NCBI GenBank assembly: GCA_033764445.1
Contig: JANRIZ010000026.1
Coordinates: 1-12,658, forward strand
DNA length: 12,658 bases
Direction: 5' to 3'
Origin: JANRIZ01 sp033764445
Lineage (GTDB): Bacteria > Verrucomicrobiota > Verrucomicrobiia > JAWXBN01
Below are positions 11,908 to 12,658 of this stretch, piece by piece; position 1 is the first letter of the stretch; each line of letters starts with the position of its first letter. The translations under genes were made by a program, and so were the position numbers. The notes beneath the pieces were generated by a model that saw only the letters and a list, made by a program, of their open reading frames with translations, ran no database searches and was not told where the DNA came from.

Positions 11908-12658
11908 TGCCAGACAGCTGGGGCACGCCCCTCAAACCCAACGCCTTGCGCGTCATGCTCTTCGGAAGCGGCGAACTGGGCAAGGAAGTGATCATCGAAC
12001 TCCAACGGTTCGGTGTGGAAACCATTGCCGTGGACAGCTACGGCGGCGCCCCGGCGCATCAGGTGGCCCACCGTCACCACGTCATAGACATGCTCGACGG
12101 GGAAGCCATGCGTTTTATCATCGACAAGGAAAATCCGCACATCATCGTTCCCGAAGTCGAGGCCATCAACACGCAGGTGCTGGAGTCCTACGAGCCCCGG
12201 GGCATCACAATCACCCCCACCGGCCGCGCGGCGCGTCTGACCATGGACCGGGAGGGCATCCGCCGTCTGGTCGCCGAGGAACTGAAGCTTCCCACCAGCC
12301 GGTATGAGTTTGCGGATTCCTGGGAGTCTTTCCAGGCGGCGGTCAAAAAAATCGGCATCCCCTGTTTTGTCAAACCGCTGATGAGTTCCAGCGGCAAGGG
12401 CCAGTCCTTCGTCAAGGCCCCCTCGGAAATTTCCGCCGCCTGGGATCACGCCATCAAGGGGGGGCGCACCAAAATGGCCCGGGTCATTGTCGAAAGCCCG
12501 ATTGATTTTGACTACGAAATCACGCTTTTGACCGTGAGCGCGATCAACGGCATCCATTTTTGTGATCCCATCGGGCACATACAGATTGATGGGGACTACC
12601 GCGAGAGCTGGCAACCCCACCCGATGTCGCCCCCGGCACTGGCCAAAGCCCGCGACAT
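11908..12658 (+). CDS. purT: Formate-dependent GAR transformylase PurT (5' part)
   Basis: PurT uses formate and ATP to formylate glycinamide ribonucleotide in purine synthesis. The 250 codons present are cut by the window edge; the full enzyme is about 390 residues. Family segments are VMLFGSGELGKEVIIELQR (16-34), AVDSYGGAPAHQVAHR (41-56), VPEVEAINT (81-89), TMDREGIRRLVAEEL (112-126), the ATP-grasp loop VKPLMSSSGKGQSF (155-168), FDYEITLLTVSA (201-212), FCDPIGHIQIDGDYRESWQP (218-237). The start at 11908 (MPDSWGTPLKPNALRV) aligns with the E. coli N-terminus; an in-frame ATG at 11896 adds four residues. No clear Shine-Dalgarno is seen. The 207-nt gap to the divergent membrane gene shows no riboswitch that I recognise. 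Confidence 0.96.

Overview
The window looks like a bacterial chromosome segment of moderately high GC. The housekeeping block ffh-rpsP-trmD-rplS ... rnhB-yraN, the style of the Ffh and PPK2 proteins and the scattered GGGAGCA-GGA-TGCTCCC palindromes suggest a Verrucomicrobia-type organism. This is a family-level impression, not a proven assignment.

Layout. (1) 1-850 is AT-richer and holds two small unrecognised genes on the minus strand, one of them a single-span membrane peptide. (2) 958-2406 (minus) is a very GC-rich AAA_14/DUF4143-type ATPase with its own good sigma70-like promoter. Just upstream on the same strand, 2518-2577 encodes what looks like the last residues of a type I restriction specificity subunit (HsdS), so this end may be a decayed restriction-modification locus. 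(3) 2575-3100 is gene-free and packed with short tandem repeats of several periods, ending in a 17-bp near-identical direct repeat just before ffh. (4) 3110-6008 is the translation and secretion block: Ffh (SRP GTPase), ribosomal protein S16, the tRNA m1G37 methyltransferase TrmD and ribosomal protein L19, closed by one or two rho-independent terminators. rimM is not between rpsP and trmD.

(5) 6080-10097 is an accessory block lying where many bacteria have rplS directly followed by rnhB. It contains six copies of a REP-like palindrome and two unrelated proteins with nucleotidyltransferase-fold signatures. The first (minus strand) is translationally coupled to an acidic 81-aa protein. The second (plus strand) is divergent from a protein with a basic GRPRSG...RQR tail, and a 13-bp palindrome lies between them. 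A class III-like polyphosphate kinase 2 gene completes the block. The two nucleotidyltransferase modules are the best candidate for an undescribed, possibly toxin-antitoxin-like or defence-like system, but their function is inference only.

(6) 10098-11127 resumes the conserved order: rnhB (RNase HII), whose end overlaps yraN (UPF0102 nuclease-fold protein) by 71 bp. (7) 11149-11700 (minus) is a DUF5684-type membrane protein with a signal peptide and a Thr/Glu-rich linker. (8) 11908 to the window edge is the first 250 codons of purT (formate-dependent GAR transformylase), divergent from the membrane protein.
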